DNA of 64,000 nucleotides, from NCBI RefSeq assembly GCF_002327185.1, contig NZ_CP018624.1:1488001-1552000 (forward strand). Reading direction: 5' to 3'. The notes beneath the pieces are model-generated. The model was not told the DNA's origin, searched no databases, and saw nothing but the letters and a program-made list of their open reading frames with translations. Below, one piece after another: positions 35,726-44,952 of this stretch; positions within the stretch are counted from its first letter, which is position 1; each line of letters begins with the position of its first letter. Origin of the DNA: Clostridium chauvoei (GTDB lineage: Bacteria; Bacillota; Clostridia; Clostridiales; Clostridiaceae). Both the position numbers and the translations under genes were made by a program.

Positions 35726-37140
35726 ATGAAATTAAAAAATAAGTTATTTATAAATTTTGGTATTCTTTTTTTCTTACTTTAAATATTTTAGGCTGTTTTT
35801 TAATTAAATCAACATTTAATACTTCTATAAAGAAAGCTATTGATGAAAGTTTTAGAGAGTATGCTGTAATATATTCAAACATTAAAAGTGGTGAAAATTT
35901 AAATAATTTATTTTTAACAACTGAAGAAATTATATCTATTAAAAGCGAGAATTATTTAAGCATTATACAAAATCCATCTATTAATTTAGAGTTTAGAACT
36001 AAAGATAACAATATAATTTATTCTTCTAATTCTAGTAAATTTAATTTACCAAATGAATTATTTTCTTTCGATAATAAAAAAGCTAATTATATTATATCAA
36101 ATTTAAATAATACTAGTAATTTAATTATAAGTAAAGAAATTTCATTTAATAACCAAGATTTTAGTTTTACCTATATAAATAATATAGATTCTTTATATAC
36201 TACACAAAATAATAATATTATTATTTTATTAGAATTAAATTTTCTTTTTATTTTAGTATTTTTATTTATAATATATTTAATTTCCTTTGATATAACTAAA
36301 CCTTTATCTATTCTGAGTGATAATATAGATGAAATAATAAGAGGAAACTTCAACAAGAAACTTTCATATTCTAGTAACATTGAAGAACTTAATACTATTT
36401 CTACTAATTTTAATATAATGAGTGAAGAAATTAAAAATAAAATATTATTATTAAGTAGAGAAAATTTATCAAAACAGCGTTTTATTAATAATCTTACTCA
36501 TGAAATTAAAACTCCATTAACATCTATTATAGGATATTCTAGTCTCATGGTTAATAAAAAAATTAATGATATTGACTTAATACATAAATCTTTTGAAACA
36601 ATTTATAATGATGGAAAAAGAATAGAGTCTTTAACAACAAATTTAATAAAGCTTATAACACTTGATAAAATAAATCTAGATATAGAAGATGTATCTATAA
36701 TTTCTGTGTTAGAAGATATTAAAAATACTATTAAAATCAAACTTATAGAAAATAATATAAATCTTTCTATACATGGATTTGATTTTGTATTAAAAACAGA
36801 TAGGTATTTACTAACTACCTTATTATCTAATTTTATAGATAACTCAATTAAAGCATTATCTAATAATAGTGTTTTAGAAAAAAATATTATTATCGTTCTT
36901 AATAAAAATTCTTTAGTAATAAAAGATTCTGGTATAGGTATTCCCAAAGAAGACTTGGACAAAATATTCGAACCTTTCTATATGGTTAATAAATCTAGAG
37001 TACATTCTATTGGAGGGTTTGGTTTAGGACTTACAATTTGTTTAAAGATTATTGAAATATTAGATATTAAATTTTATATTTCTAGCACTCCAAATAAAGG
37101 TACTACTATAAAATTACATTTTAAAGGAGATTTTATATGA
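35726..37140 (+). pseudogene. Sensor histidine kinase with one frameshift
   Basis: ATG 35726 follows AAAGGAG at 7 bases. After 17 codons (MKLKNKLFINFGILFFL) the frame stops in the first membrane helix. Adding one T to the T7 run at 35766-35772 lets it continue as TLNILGCFLIK through an extracellular sensor domain and a second membrane segment (NFLFILVFLFIIYLISF). A HAMP-like linker, the H box NNLTHEIKTPLTSIIGYSS, N box NFIDNSIKAL, G1 DSGIGIP and G2 GGFGLGLTICLKI follow. Everything after the break is intact. It overlaps the next gene by 4 bases. Homopolymer error is as likely as mutation. Confidence 0.88.
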
Positions 37141-37760
37141 AAGTTTTAAAGTATTCTATTAGTTTATTTTTTATTTGCTTAATATTATTACTCTTTTATA
37201 ACTATTCTCCCATAAAAACTGACGTTATTTATACAAAAGAAATTACCGCCCCTAATTATACTTCTAATACCAAATTAACAGAGATCAGTAAATTGAAACT
37301 TATAAATAAATCACATGAACTATTAACTATACTCTTTGGTAGTGATTTTAATATATCCGATTATATACCTGACGTTAACTTTTATACAATATCAAATAAA
37401 GATAATCTAGCTGATATATCCTTTATAAAAAAAGATAATTCCTCATTACGCTATGTAGTTTCTTTTAATATAAAAACATCTTGTCCTTATTATATTGACT
37501 GTTATAATTTTAAGGATACAAATTATGAAAATATACAAGAATTATCTTCTGATGAATTAAAATCTTCTGCCTTAGATTATTTCGATAAAATACCTATAAA
37601 TAATAAAATTTATTTTAAATTTTCTAATTCCTATATTGGAGATAATTATACAGCTTATTTTAAAGATGATTCATCAAAAACTTCACTTTCAATTACATTA
37701 AATAAATTTAATGGTAAATTTATTTCATATTATTTAAACTATAATTTAACATATCCTTGA
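37137..37760 (+). CDS. Membrane-anchored accessory protein of the two-component system
   Basis: The 207-residue protein has an N-terminal membrane segment (YSISLFFICLILLLFYNYS) and an extracellular domain of unknown family (SSLRYVVSFNIKTSCPYYIDC). There is no lipobox cysteine. Its ATG overlaps the kinase stop (ATGA), so it is translationally coupled and probably acts with the kinase, for example as a sensor or signal modulator. Confidence 0.7.
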   Translation: MKVLKYSISLFFICLILLLFYNYSPIKTDVIYTKEITAPNYTSNTKLTEISKLKLINKSHELLTILFGSDFNISDYIPDVNFYTISNKDNLADISFIKKDNSSLRYVVSFNIKTSCPYYIDCYNFKDTNYENIQELSSDELKSSALDYFDKIPINNKIYFKFSNSYIGDNYTAYFKDDSSKTSLSITLNKFNGKFISYYLNYNLTYP

Positions 37761-37808
37761 TAAAATTCTATAAATTTATTTACTTATAACTCATTCTAAG
37801 AAACTAAA

Positions 37809-37843
37809 ATAAATCAGCAACAACATAAATTTGCTGATTTATT
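37809..37843. terminator. Bidirectional terminator
   Basis: Hairpin AAATCAGCAA / TTTGCTGATTT with A and T flanks, between the two-component operon and the converging pseudogene. Confidence 0.8.
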
Positions 37844-37915
37844 ATTTTAATTATTAAATATTAATATAATTCTATTTTTTCGGGCCAAGGCTCATTAGTG
37901 CATATACTCCAAGTT

Positions 37916-38265
37916 TTATCTATATATTGATGTGTATAATGTTGCTGCACTTGCTCCAAAACCTAAATATGAATCTCTAGTTATTGATGAATATTTAGGA
38001 ATATCCTTTTCACCAAAGGTCCATAATGAAGTCCTCTTAAGTTTTAATTCTCTACTTATATCCTCTAACACCTTTAACAACTTCTTTTTCTCATTACTTT
38101 TTGTAGGTTCACTTCTATTATTAGCATAAGAGAAATCTATAAAAGGATATGTTGATACTTGAGTTGCTCCAGCTTGAAAAGCAAGTTTAAAATCTTCTAT
38201 TAAATTCTCTCTAGTTTGTCCTTTTATTCCAAATATTAAATCTACATCTATAACCTTTTTATATA
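37916..38265 (-). pseudogene. Radical-SAM coproporphyrinogen-oxidase-like fragment
   Basis: A stretch of about 115 codons (VDLIFGIKGQTRENL, GATQVSTYPFIDFSYANN, FGEKDIPKYSSITRDSYLGFGAS) matches the middle of HemW/HemN-like radical SAM proteins. The front with the CxxxCxxC cluster is missing and the frame ends prematurely at 37916. In another frame the sequence continues as DKTWSICTNEPWPEKIELY to a stop at about 37862, whose origin I do not recognise. This is a decayed fragment. Confidence 0.75.
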
Positions 38266-38442
38266 CTTATTAAATATTAAAAACACTATAATTATTACTA
38301 TTTATACTTAATTATACATTAAATGTATAAAAAGTTTTTACATAATTATTAATTTAAGAACATTTTATTTTACATATCATATTATATTGTATAACTAAAA
38401 AATAATATTTAAACGTCAGATAAAATTAAGGAGGATTTTTTT

Positions 38443-38994
38443 ATGAACTTTGATAACTATTGTAATCATGATCATCATCACCACAAGGATTGTCCTGGAT
38501 ATTTCGTTCCACCTAAAATTCAAATTCCTAGACCTGTAGGACCTCAAGGGCCTCAAGGACCTCAGGGACCTCAAGGTGATCCTGGAACACCTGGCATACC
38601 TGGTGGTTTATTAGGTTATGTAGATTTCTATAATACTACAGAACAAAAAGATATTGCTCCAAATGGATTTATTAAGTTTGATAAGACAGCTGTTTCTGGT
38701 GGAAATACTATTAAAGCTAATTCTGCTAATGATACTTTTGATTTACAAAAAAAAGCAAAATATTTAGTTTTATTTCAAATTAGTGCTAAAGGTAGTCCTA
38801 AAATAGGCTTATCTTTAAACGGTACACTTATAACCTATTCAGTTGTTTCAAATGCTGGTAACTCTGATACAATTGGATTTTCTATGATAGAAACTACAGA
38901 TACTAAATATCAATTATCTGTTCAAAATGCTGATACTAATAAATTAAGCGTTAATGCAGATCCTTCTCATCTTATTATATTACAACTAGCTTAA
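38443..38994 (+). CDS. BclA-like collagen-repeat exosporium protein
   Basis: The 183-residue protein has a His-rich start (NHDHHHHKDCPGYF), a short collagen region of G-P-Q triplets (GPQGPQGPQGPQGDPG, about residues 33-55), and a beta-sandwich C-terminal domain (GFIKFDKTAVSGGNTIKA to the end) like the BclA jelly-roll. Such proteins form hair-like filaments on spores. ATG 38443 follows AAGGAGGAT. It has no signal peptide, as expected for a mother-cell protein. It stands alone. Confidence 0.85.
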   Translation: MNFDNYCNHDHHHHKDCPGYFVPPKIQIPRPVGPQGPQGPQGPQGDPGTPGIPGGLLGYVDFYNTTEQKDIAPNGFIKFDKTAVSGGNTIKANSANDTFDLQKKAKYLVLFQISAKGSPKIGLSLNGTLITYSVVSNAGNSDTIGFSMIETTDTKYQLSVQNADTNKLSVNADPSHLIILQLA

Positions 38995-39065
38995 ATTTTT
39001 AAATTATAATAAAAATAACTATTATTTAATACTCTTAAAAGCATTAAATAATTTAAAATAAATTA

Positions 39066-39105
39066 AACCTCTAATTACTTAAAATACCCTAAGTAATTAG
39101 AGGTT
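39066..39105 (+). terminator. Rho-independent terminator
   Basis: Hairpin AACCTCTAATTACTTA / TAAGTAATTAGAGGTT, about 70 bases after the collagen-like gene. Confidence 0.85.
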
Positions 39106-39115
39106 GTTATTTTAC

Positions 39116-39241
39116 CTAATATATAATATCATTATCTTTTTTCACCATAAAAAAATAATTTTTATCATTTGCTTTATTTATATATTCTTCTATATCACTT
39201 AAATAACAAAAGGTTCCATGAGGCATGTCACATTTCACCAT
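39116..39241 (-). CDS. Small hypothetical protein, 41 aa
   Basis: ATG 39241 lies 2 bases after the stop of the LuxR/DUF2087 gene, and the frame ends at TAG 39116. The product begins MVKCDMPHGTFCYLSDIEEY. Tight coupling to the upstream gene suggests that it is translated. I do not recognise a family; it may be the shortened remainder of a longer partner gene. Confidence 0.5.
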   Translation of the reverse strand: MVKCDMPHGTFCYLSDIEEYINKANDKNYFFMVKKDNDIIY

Positions 39242-39243
39242 TT

Positions 39244-40014
39244 TTATTCCTTTACCCAATAGCTACTACAGTCATTAGCTCTCTCAATAAAACCATACTC
39301 TACTAATGCTCTTCTTAAGGTAACATAGTCTTCATATATTCTTTTTAAAATCCTATTAACTTCCTTTTCAGAATACTTCTTACCTTTCGAAAAATTTTTA
39401 GATATTTCTGCTAGTACAATTATCTTTTTCTTTTCCTTTGCTGGATAACTCTTTAAAGCTCCTGTATCATCCATATAAATTTTAATAACTAATTCCATTT
39501 CTTTATCTGTTGTATTGTATCTATCATCTATAGTAGTTGCTGTTTTATGTGCGTCATTTAATGTCTCTTTTTCTAATTTATTTATTTTTTTATTTGTATT
39601 TGTTGAAAGTAATTCCATCATAGCTAAAAATAATTTTGCTTGTTTTTCTTTTTCTCTTAGCTTATAACGATGATTTCTAATAGTTGACTGTGCAACCCCT
39701 AATTTTAACGCTACCTCTTTATCAGATAATCCGCTAGCTATTAATTGTAATAAACTTCTTTGAGCTTCTGATATACCTGTAAAACTATTATTCATTCCTA
39801 ATAAATACTCAAGAGTTGAACCATGTTTTTCTTCTATATGAAGTTCTATTGTTTTCTTAGCATCATAAAGCTTTGAATCTATTTCATATATTCTCCCCTT
39901 TGTAAAAATTTCATCACAAATTATACACTTATAACTATCATCCTTTTCTATATATCCTTTTTTTACCTCTTCAATAGTTGCTTCCCAAAATACTTCTTTA
40001 TTTTCTTTACTCAT
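39244..40014 (-). CDS. LuxR-type HTH and DUF2087 regulator
   Basis: The 256-residue protein has an N-terminal C2H2-like metal site (CIICDEIF and HIEEKHG), a LuxR/GerE-type helix-turn-helix (SEAQRSLLQLIASGLSDKEVALKLGVAQSTIRNHRYKL, read in two overlapping parts), and a C-terminal DUF2087 domain (KKIIVLAEISKNFSKGKKYSEKEVN, VEYGFIERANDCSSYW). It is a predicted transcription factor. AAAGGGG precedes ATG 40014. An IS6-like element sits 23 bases upstream of the start, just outside the ribosome binding site, so its native promoter has been moved away by 1.5 kb. Confidence 0.85.
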   Translation of the reverse strand: MSKENKEVFWEATIEEVKKGYIEKDDSYKCIICDEIFTKGRIYEIDSKLYDAKKTIELHIEEKHGSTLEYLLGMNNSFTGISEAQRSLLQLIASGLSDKEVALKLGVAQSTIRNHRYKLREKEKQAKLFLAMMELLSTNTNKKINKLEKETLNDAHKTATTIDDRYNTTDKEMELVIKIYMDDTGALKSYPAKEKKKIIVLAEISKNFSKGKKYSEKEVNRILKRIYEDYVTLRRALVEYGFIERANDCSSYWVKE

Positions 40015-40029
40015 TTTTATTACCCCTTT

Positions 40030-40037
40030 ATAAAATT
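40030..40037. repeat. Target-site duplication ATAAAATT (left); right copy 41568-41575
   Basis: Identical 8-bp sequences abut both ends of the IS6-like element. Confidence 0.85.
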
Positions 40038-41567
40038 GTTAGTGTAAAGTTTTTTACCCTACTTTTCTTTTTAAATCTTTATATATCAAGGTTTCGCCAG
40101 TTTTTTTGTATAAAAAAATAACGACCCCCTAATTTCATGTTAAAATTGAATCTCTCACCAAACAAAATCACACATGAAAGGATATCGTTATTATAGATTC
40201 AATTATAACTTATTTAATTACTTATAATCAATATTTAATTGCCATTATCGGTCAATTACTTTTATTCATCTCACAACATATTCCACTTAACCAGATGATA
40301 TTTGATGATTCTAATAGCCCAGAATACCAAAAATTCAAAGTAGATAAGCTACCCACAATTATTAGATTTGAAAAAGTAGACTATATATTACTTTTAGCTT
40401 ATTACAAACATAAATATAACAAGACCGTAAAACCCGCCCAAAGACGGAACGGGAAGTCTATCCCTAAAAAAACTAAATGTCCTAAGTGTGGTGCACCACA
40501 TGAATATATATACGATAACAATGGCAGTAAAGGACAGTTTCAATGTAAAGTTTGTGGTCTTACATTTAAAGAAACTAATTACACAACTAAACCAATAGTA
40601 TTTATATGTCCTTATTGCGGTGCTACGCTTACGGAACAAAAGCAACGCAAGCACTTTAAAATACATAAATGTAATAATTCTAAATGCTTATACTATCAAA
40701 GAAATCTTAAGAATCTTCCAAAGAATATTGATCCTTGTGATAAATACAAGTATAAGCTTCATTACATATATCGTGAATTTAATATTAACTTCTTAAAACT
40801 AAATCCAATATCAAAACATGCTACCGGATTTAGTTTTAAGAAGTTTAGCCCGCATATAATGGGACTATGCTTGACTTATCACGTTAATTGTAAAATGTCT
40901 ATTCTAGGTTATCAAGTATCTGATACAAGAGCTACTGACCCTTGTATACTAACAATGCGTATGGCTTTTGATAAGTTTAAAGACTTCTCTGGAAAAGCTT
41001 TAAACTTTGTTGCCGATGGTTACAGTTCATATCCGTTAGCGAAGCAACAATTTGAATTAGAAAAAAATAAAGAATTTAATCTAACTCAAGTTATCGGACT
41101 TACTAACGATGATCCAGTATCTGAAGAATTTCGTTGGGTTGAGCAAGTTGTAGAGCGTTTAAACCGTACCTTTAAATCTTCCTACAGGGGTACCTGTGGT
41201 TATGGAAGTGATGAAGGTGCTCTTTATGGCTTCTCCCTTTGGGTTGCTTATTACAATTTCTTACGCCCGCATCCTTACAATTACTGGCGTCCTTTAAACG
41301 AATTAAAGCAACTAGATGGTATTGACAATATGCCTGCAAAGTGGCAAATTCTTATCAGTCTCGGTCAACAAACCATATTACATATGCAAGAATCACAAAC
41401 TTCTTGATAAATCATAAAATCAAATATTGATTAAGTTTTTGCCTCCGTTACCGAAGGTCTTTTTAGCATATTCAATTTTAAAATTTTCTTAGATATTGCA
41501 AAGATATTTTTAACTATTATTCCAAATTAGCTGTAAGCTATTTTTTCATACGAAACTTTACACTATC
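40038..41567 (+). mobile_element. IS6-like insertion sequence
   Basis: The element is 1530 bp with terminal inverted repeats GTTAGTGTAAAGTTT and its complement (14 of 15 matching) and 8-bp target duplications, the size usual for IS6-type elements. It encodes one DDE transposase. The element looks complete and recent. Confidence 0.85.
40295..41407 (+). CDS. DDE transposase with zinc ribbons, IS6-like
   Basis: From ATG 40295 the product has 370 residues. It has two zinc ribbons (KCPKCGAPHEY with CKVCG; CPYCGATL with CNNSKC), then the DDE domain (HVNCKMSILGYQVSDTRATDP, VADGYSSYPLA for the second Asp, EEFRWVEQVVERLNRTFK for the Glu) and YYNFLRPH. The same frame is open for 35 more codons upstream (IIDSIITYLITYNQYL), which matches the N-terminus usual in relatives. 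The ribosome binding site AAAGGA (about 40177-40182) precedes GTTATT, with no ATG, GTG or TTG nearby, so an ATT start near 40190 is likely. Confidence 0.88.
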   Translation: MIFDDSNSPEYQKFKVDKLPTIIRFEKVDYILLLAYYKHKYNKTVKPAQRRNGKSIPKKTKCPKCGAPHEYIYDNNGSKGQFQCKVCGLTFKETNYTTKPIVFICPYCGATLTEQKQRKHFKIHKCNNSKCLYYQRNLKNLPKNIDPCDKYKYKLHYIYREFNINFLKLNPISKHATGFSFKKFSPHIMGLCLTYHVNCKMSILGYQVSDTRATDPCILTMRMAFDKFKDFSGKALNFVADGYSSYPLAKQQFELEKNKEFNLTQVIGLTNDDPVSEEFRWVEQVVERLNRTFKSSYRGTCGYGSDEGALYGFSLWVAYYNFLRPHPYNYWRPLNELKQLDGIDNMPAKWQILISLGQQTILHMQESQTS

Positions 41568-41575
41568 ATAAAATT

Positions 41576-41693
41576 CAATCACTTACTTATATTTTATAGA
41601 CTTTTTTATATTTTGTCTAGTATTATATAAACTTTTACTGTATAGGTTTATCGAAGTATCCATTTCTCCTTTTGTAAAATAGCTGAAAAAATA
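41576..41693 (-). promoter_or_regulatory. Stretch probably holding the displaced promoter of the LuxR/DUF2087 gene
   Basis: These bases were directly upstream of the regulator gene before the IS6-like insertion. They contain AT-rich TATAAA- and TATAAT-like elements on the minus strand. No gene is seen here. Confidence 0.35.
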
Positions 41694-41720
41694 AGCACCA
41701 CCTAATTAGGTGGCACTTTT
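41694..41720 (-). terminator. Terminator of the collagenase gene
   Basis: Stem GTGCCACCTA / TAGGTGGTGC with T residues on the minus strand, shortly after the stop at 41737. Confidence 0.88.
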
Positions 41721-41736
41721 TATTCAATGAAAAAAT

Positions 41737-44685
41737 CTATTTTCTATTTATATTTAATTTATAATTTCCCTTTGAATCTTTGTTGTACTTATATACAGCT
41801 ACATAATATTTACCTGGTTTTGCCATATAAGTACTTTGTAAATTCATATTTTCTCTCTTTGCATAATCTACATAATTTGTTAAATTACTTGATGAATAAA
41901 GAAGCCAATTAACATCTAAGTTCTCATTATTTTCTAGAACTATATTTAATTCTGTCTCTTTATCTAAGTTTATTTCATATATATCAATATCATCTTCTTT
42001 ATCAAGACTTGCTGATATCTTTTTAATATTATCTATATTCATTGCTGTTTCGTAGGTATTATTATTTTCACTTTCTTTTATTATACCTCCATTTATATCT
42101 CCAGTAAGAGTTAAAGTATAATTTCCTTTTTCTTCTTCTTTACTATATTTATAGGCTTGTATATAGTATCTTCCTGGGTTTAAATGTGCTTTTCCTTGTA
42201 AAATCTTCTTTTCCATCTTAGGATAAGTAATAAACTCTGAACTTCCTTCTTTATATAAAATCCATGACATTCCAATTTCATTTGGGTTTTCTAGTTTTAT
42301 ATTAACATCTCCAGCTTCCTCTACATCAAAATAGAATTTTTCTTGATAATTTACATCTGTTATATCAGTAACTATAGCTTCACCTAAGTTGATAGTTTTA
42401 TCTTTTTGCTCTACAGTACTATTTTCTTTTTCTTCTACTTTTTCTTGTTGCTTTTCTTCTTCTTTATTTTGATTTTTATCAACTGTTGATTCATCATGAT
42501 TTTTAATTTCATCAGTTAAAACACCATGTATTACAACATCATACTCGTAATTTCCATCATTATTTACTCTATAATTAGTAAAGTATGCTGTAAGTGTTTT
42601 ATATCCATCCCATTCTTTATTTGAAAGTTCCTTTAAAACTTCATTTAGCTTTTCATTCATTTTATTCCAATCACTTGATTCTCCATTAGATTTTTCTCCA
42701 ACAAAGTTTCCTCTTAAATCAAAAGTTTTAAAGAATTGTGATGATGTTTCGTTTACTTTTATATCTTTTAAATTAGCAGTATCTTTTATTTCATCATAAA
42801 CTTCTTTTGAATTTTTATAAGAATGTTCTTTTATATAATCATCTGATACTAATGGTACATTAAGTTTATCTACATTATTTAATAAATCATCCATATTATT
42901 TTGGTATCTTTTATTTAAATCAACATTACTACTAAGAGCTTTTATATAATCTTTATATCCTTGTAAATTATTTGTCTTTATATTATTAGTAATATTTTTA
43001 AACATATCTATATTATGACTATACATATAATTTGAAAAAGCAAAGCCGTAATAATAGAAACTCCAATCCCCATAACCTACATGAAGTAGTGAATTTAAAT
43101 CCATTCTATCATCTTCATTATAAGCTATATTTTTCACAATAGATTTTCTTGGTTTTATTCCCTCTGTTCTAGTTGATCCTGCAAAGAATTCTGCTGTTCC
43201 TTCTTCATACCAAGTTAGTAAATTATCTTTATAGAAATCTCCTCTTCTCCACATGCCAGGAACTACATATCTTCCTTGTAAGTAATGAGTAAATTCATGA
43301 CGGAATAATTCTTCTAATGTGTATATACTTTCTTGTTCTGTTCTTTCATAAGTAAAGAATGTTCCTATGTTTTCTATGTATATTCCCCCATTATCTACAC
43401 TATAGCCATAAAACTTTTGGTTTAATTTATATTCCTTTGGAGAGTTATATATAACAACATTTAAAATATTATCTGGATTCCCTTGTTCTAAAGGTTTATC
43501 ATTTTGAACAACTCTCATATATTGAGCTTGTACCTCTTTAGCTGCCCAATAAAGTCTTTGAATTTTTTCTTCTGAAACTTTATCTCCTGCTTTAACTATA
43601 AATTTACCATCATCAAAAGTATATGTCTTTGATAAATACTTCTTTTTACCTTCTTCTTTTATATCAGACATCTTTATAACATTACCATCAAAGTCTTCTC
43701 CTTTGAAATTAGTAATTAATGCTATTGCAGCTTCTACATATTGGTATGATAAATAAGGATATAGCTTCATTGCATCTGTTAATGCTCTTTGAGAATATCT
43801 CTTGTCACTTCTAAACTTACTAAGTCTTCCTGTGAAATATATAGCATTATTAACTATGTACTCATTATCTTCTTCTATGTTATTTCCTAATAAACATAAA
43901 TTTTCTACTTCTTCTATAAAAGTATCTATATTACTGTAGAATTGTGTATTTTCTGACTTTTCATCTTTTGCTGTTGCCAATATAGTACTTGTATGATATT
44001 CTATCCCTTTCATTAATTCATATGCAGAAGTTAGTTTATAATAGTCGTTTTTATATGTATCAAAATTTTCTCTAACGTCTTTTAACACTTTAGCCGTATT
44101 ATTAATTACTTCACTATCTGCTGAAGCATTTCCTATAAATGTTCCTAATGCTTTAACCACTTTATCTTGTTCAATTGTACCTAGTCCAAAATTCTTATTA
44201 TTTTCTATAGCTTTCAATGCTGGTAAACATTTATTTTTATAATCTAAATCATTTAAGTAAGATAGCTCTTTATTATAAAATCCTAAATAAAATCCTGCTC
44301 TTAAAACTTCAAATAATTCAGGTATCCCCTTATTATCATCCTTTGTATATTCACGCCCACTTTCTTCTAATGCATTTATCAATGCTTGAATACGATTTCT
44401 ATCATTGTAAAATTTAGATGTATCTTGATTAAAATCAAAAATTCCTTTTATATCTCCAAAGTTTGAATTTTTAATTACTGAAACTAGTTCATCATAACTT
44501 AAAGTATTTAAATAACTAATTTCATAGTTAGGTTTTTGTTGCTGACTTACAACTTCATTTAAAGTATTAATATCTGCAAATACAGGTACTGAAGTATTAG
44601 CAGTTACAAAAGCCATTAAAGCTAATGCTGCACCTCCTCTTCTTATTAGTTTTTCTCTTTTAATCTTTTGTGATTTTGGATTCAT
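41737..44685 (-). CDS. Secreted M9 collagenase (ColA/ColG type) with two PPC domains
   Basis: The 982-residue protein has a signal peptide (to about residue 37, SVPVFA), an M9 activator/peptidase unit with HEFTH at 463-467 and the third zinc ligand Glu495 in WYEEGTAEFF, 32 residues after the first His as in ColG. A linker rich in E and K follows (about 745-775), then two C-terminal PPC collagen-binding domains (FYFDVEEAGDVNIKLENP and DIDIYEINLDKETELNIVL). No PKD-like domain is obvious, so it is shorter than C. perfringens ColA (about 1100). It degrades native collagen outside the cell. GGGGGAT precedes ATG 44685. A 267-base AT-rich region upstream may carry regulatory sites. Confidence 0.95.
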   Translation of the reverse strand: MNPKSQKIKREKLIRRGGAALALMAFVTANTSVPVFADINTLNEVVSQQQKPNYEISYLNTLSYDELVSVIKNSNFGDIKGIFDFNQDTSKFYNDRNRIQALINALEESGREYTKDDNKGIPELFEVLRAGFYLGFYNKELSYLNDLDYKNKCLPALKAIENNKNFGLGTIEQDKVVKALGTFIGNASADSEVINNTAKVLKDVRENFDTYKNDYYKLTSAYELMKGIEYHTSTILATAKDEKSENTQFYSNIDTFIEEVENLCLLGNNIEEDNEYIVNNAIYFTGRLSKFRSDKRYSQRALTDAMKLYPYLSYQYVEAAIALITNFKGEDFDGNVIKMSDIKEEGKKKYLSKTYTFDDGKFIVKAGDKVSEEKIQRLYWAAKEVQAQYMRVVQNDKPLEQGNPDNILNVVIYNSPKEYKLNQKFYGYSVDNGGIYIENIGTFFTYERTEQESIYTLEELFRHEFTHYLQGRYVVPGMWRRGDFYKDNLLTWYEEGTAEFFAGSTRTEGIKPRKSIVKNIAYNEDDRMDLNSLLHVGYGDWSFYYYGFAFSNYMYSHNIDMFKNITNNIKTNNLQGYKDYIKALSSNVDLNKRYQNNMDDLLNNVDKLNVPLVSDDYIKEHSYKNSKEVYDEIKDTANLKDIKVNETSSQFFKTFDLRGNFVGEKSNGESSDWNKMNEKLNEVLKELSNKEWDGYKTLTAYFTNYRVNNDGNYEYDVVIHGVLTDEIKNHDESTVDKNQNKEEEKQQEKVEEKENSTVEQKDKTINLGEAIVTDITDVNYQEKFYFDVEEAGDVNIKLENPNEIGMSWILYKEGSSEFITYPKMEKKILQGKAHLNPGRYYIQAYKYSKEEEKGNYTLTLTGDINGGIIKESENNNTYETAMNIDNIKKISASLDKEDDIDIYEINLDKETELNIVLENNENLDVNWLLYSSSNLTNYVDYAKRENMNLQSTYMAKPGKYYVAVYKYNKDSKGNYKLNINRK

Positions 44686-44897
44686 ATATATCCCCCTTAT
44701 AATATAAAATTTAATTTATATAAAAATAAAGATATTTTTATTTTATATTTAAGCAAATAATTGTTTTCGATATAAAATTTCCTTATTTTTATATTATACA
44801 CTTATATTATATCATAATTCAGATTTTTTCAAATATATTTTTTATATTTTTTAAATATTTTTAAATTTTATATTAAACTAAATTCCACTATTAATAT

Positions 44898-44942
44898 AAA
44901 GAGCAACTAATAAGGCTAAAAATCCTATTAGTTGCTCTTTTT
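44898..44942 (-). terminator. Terminator of the sialidase gene
   Basis: Hairpin AAAGAGCAACTAATA / TATTAGTTGCTCTTT, next to the sialidase stop at 44953. Confidence 0.88.
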
Positions 44943-44952
44943 CTATAATATT

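Noticed and set aside
38533-38600. Self-target of the collagen-like spacer (21249-21282) in the exosporium gene
   Set aside because: Only runs of about nine bases match; the rest of the spacer differs.
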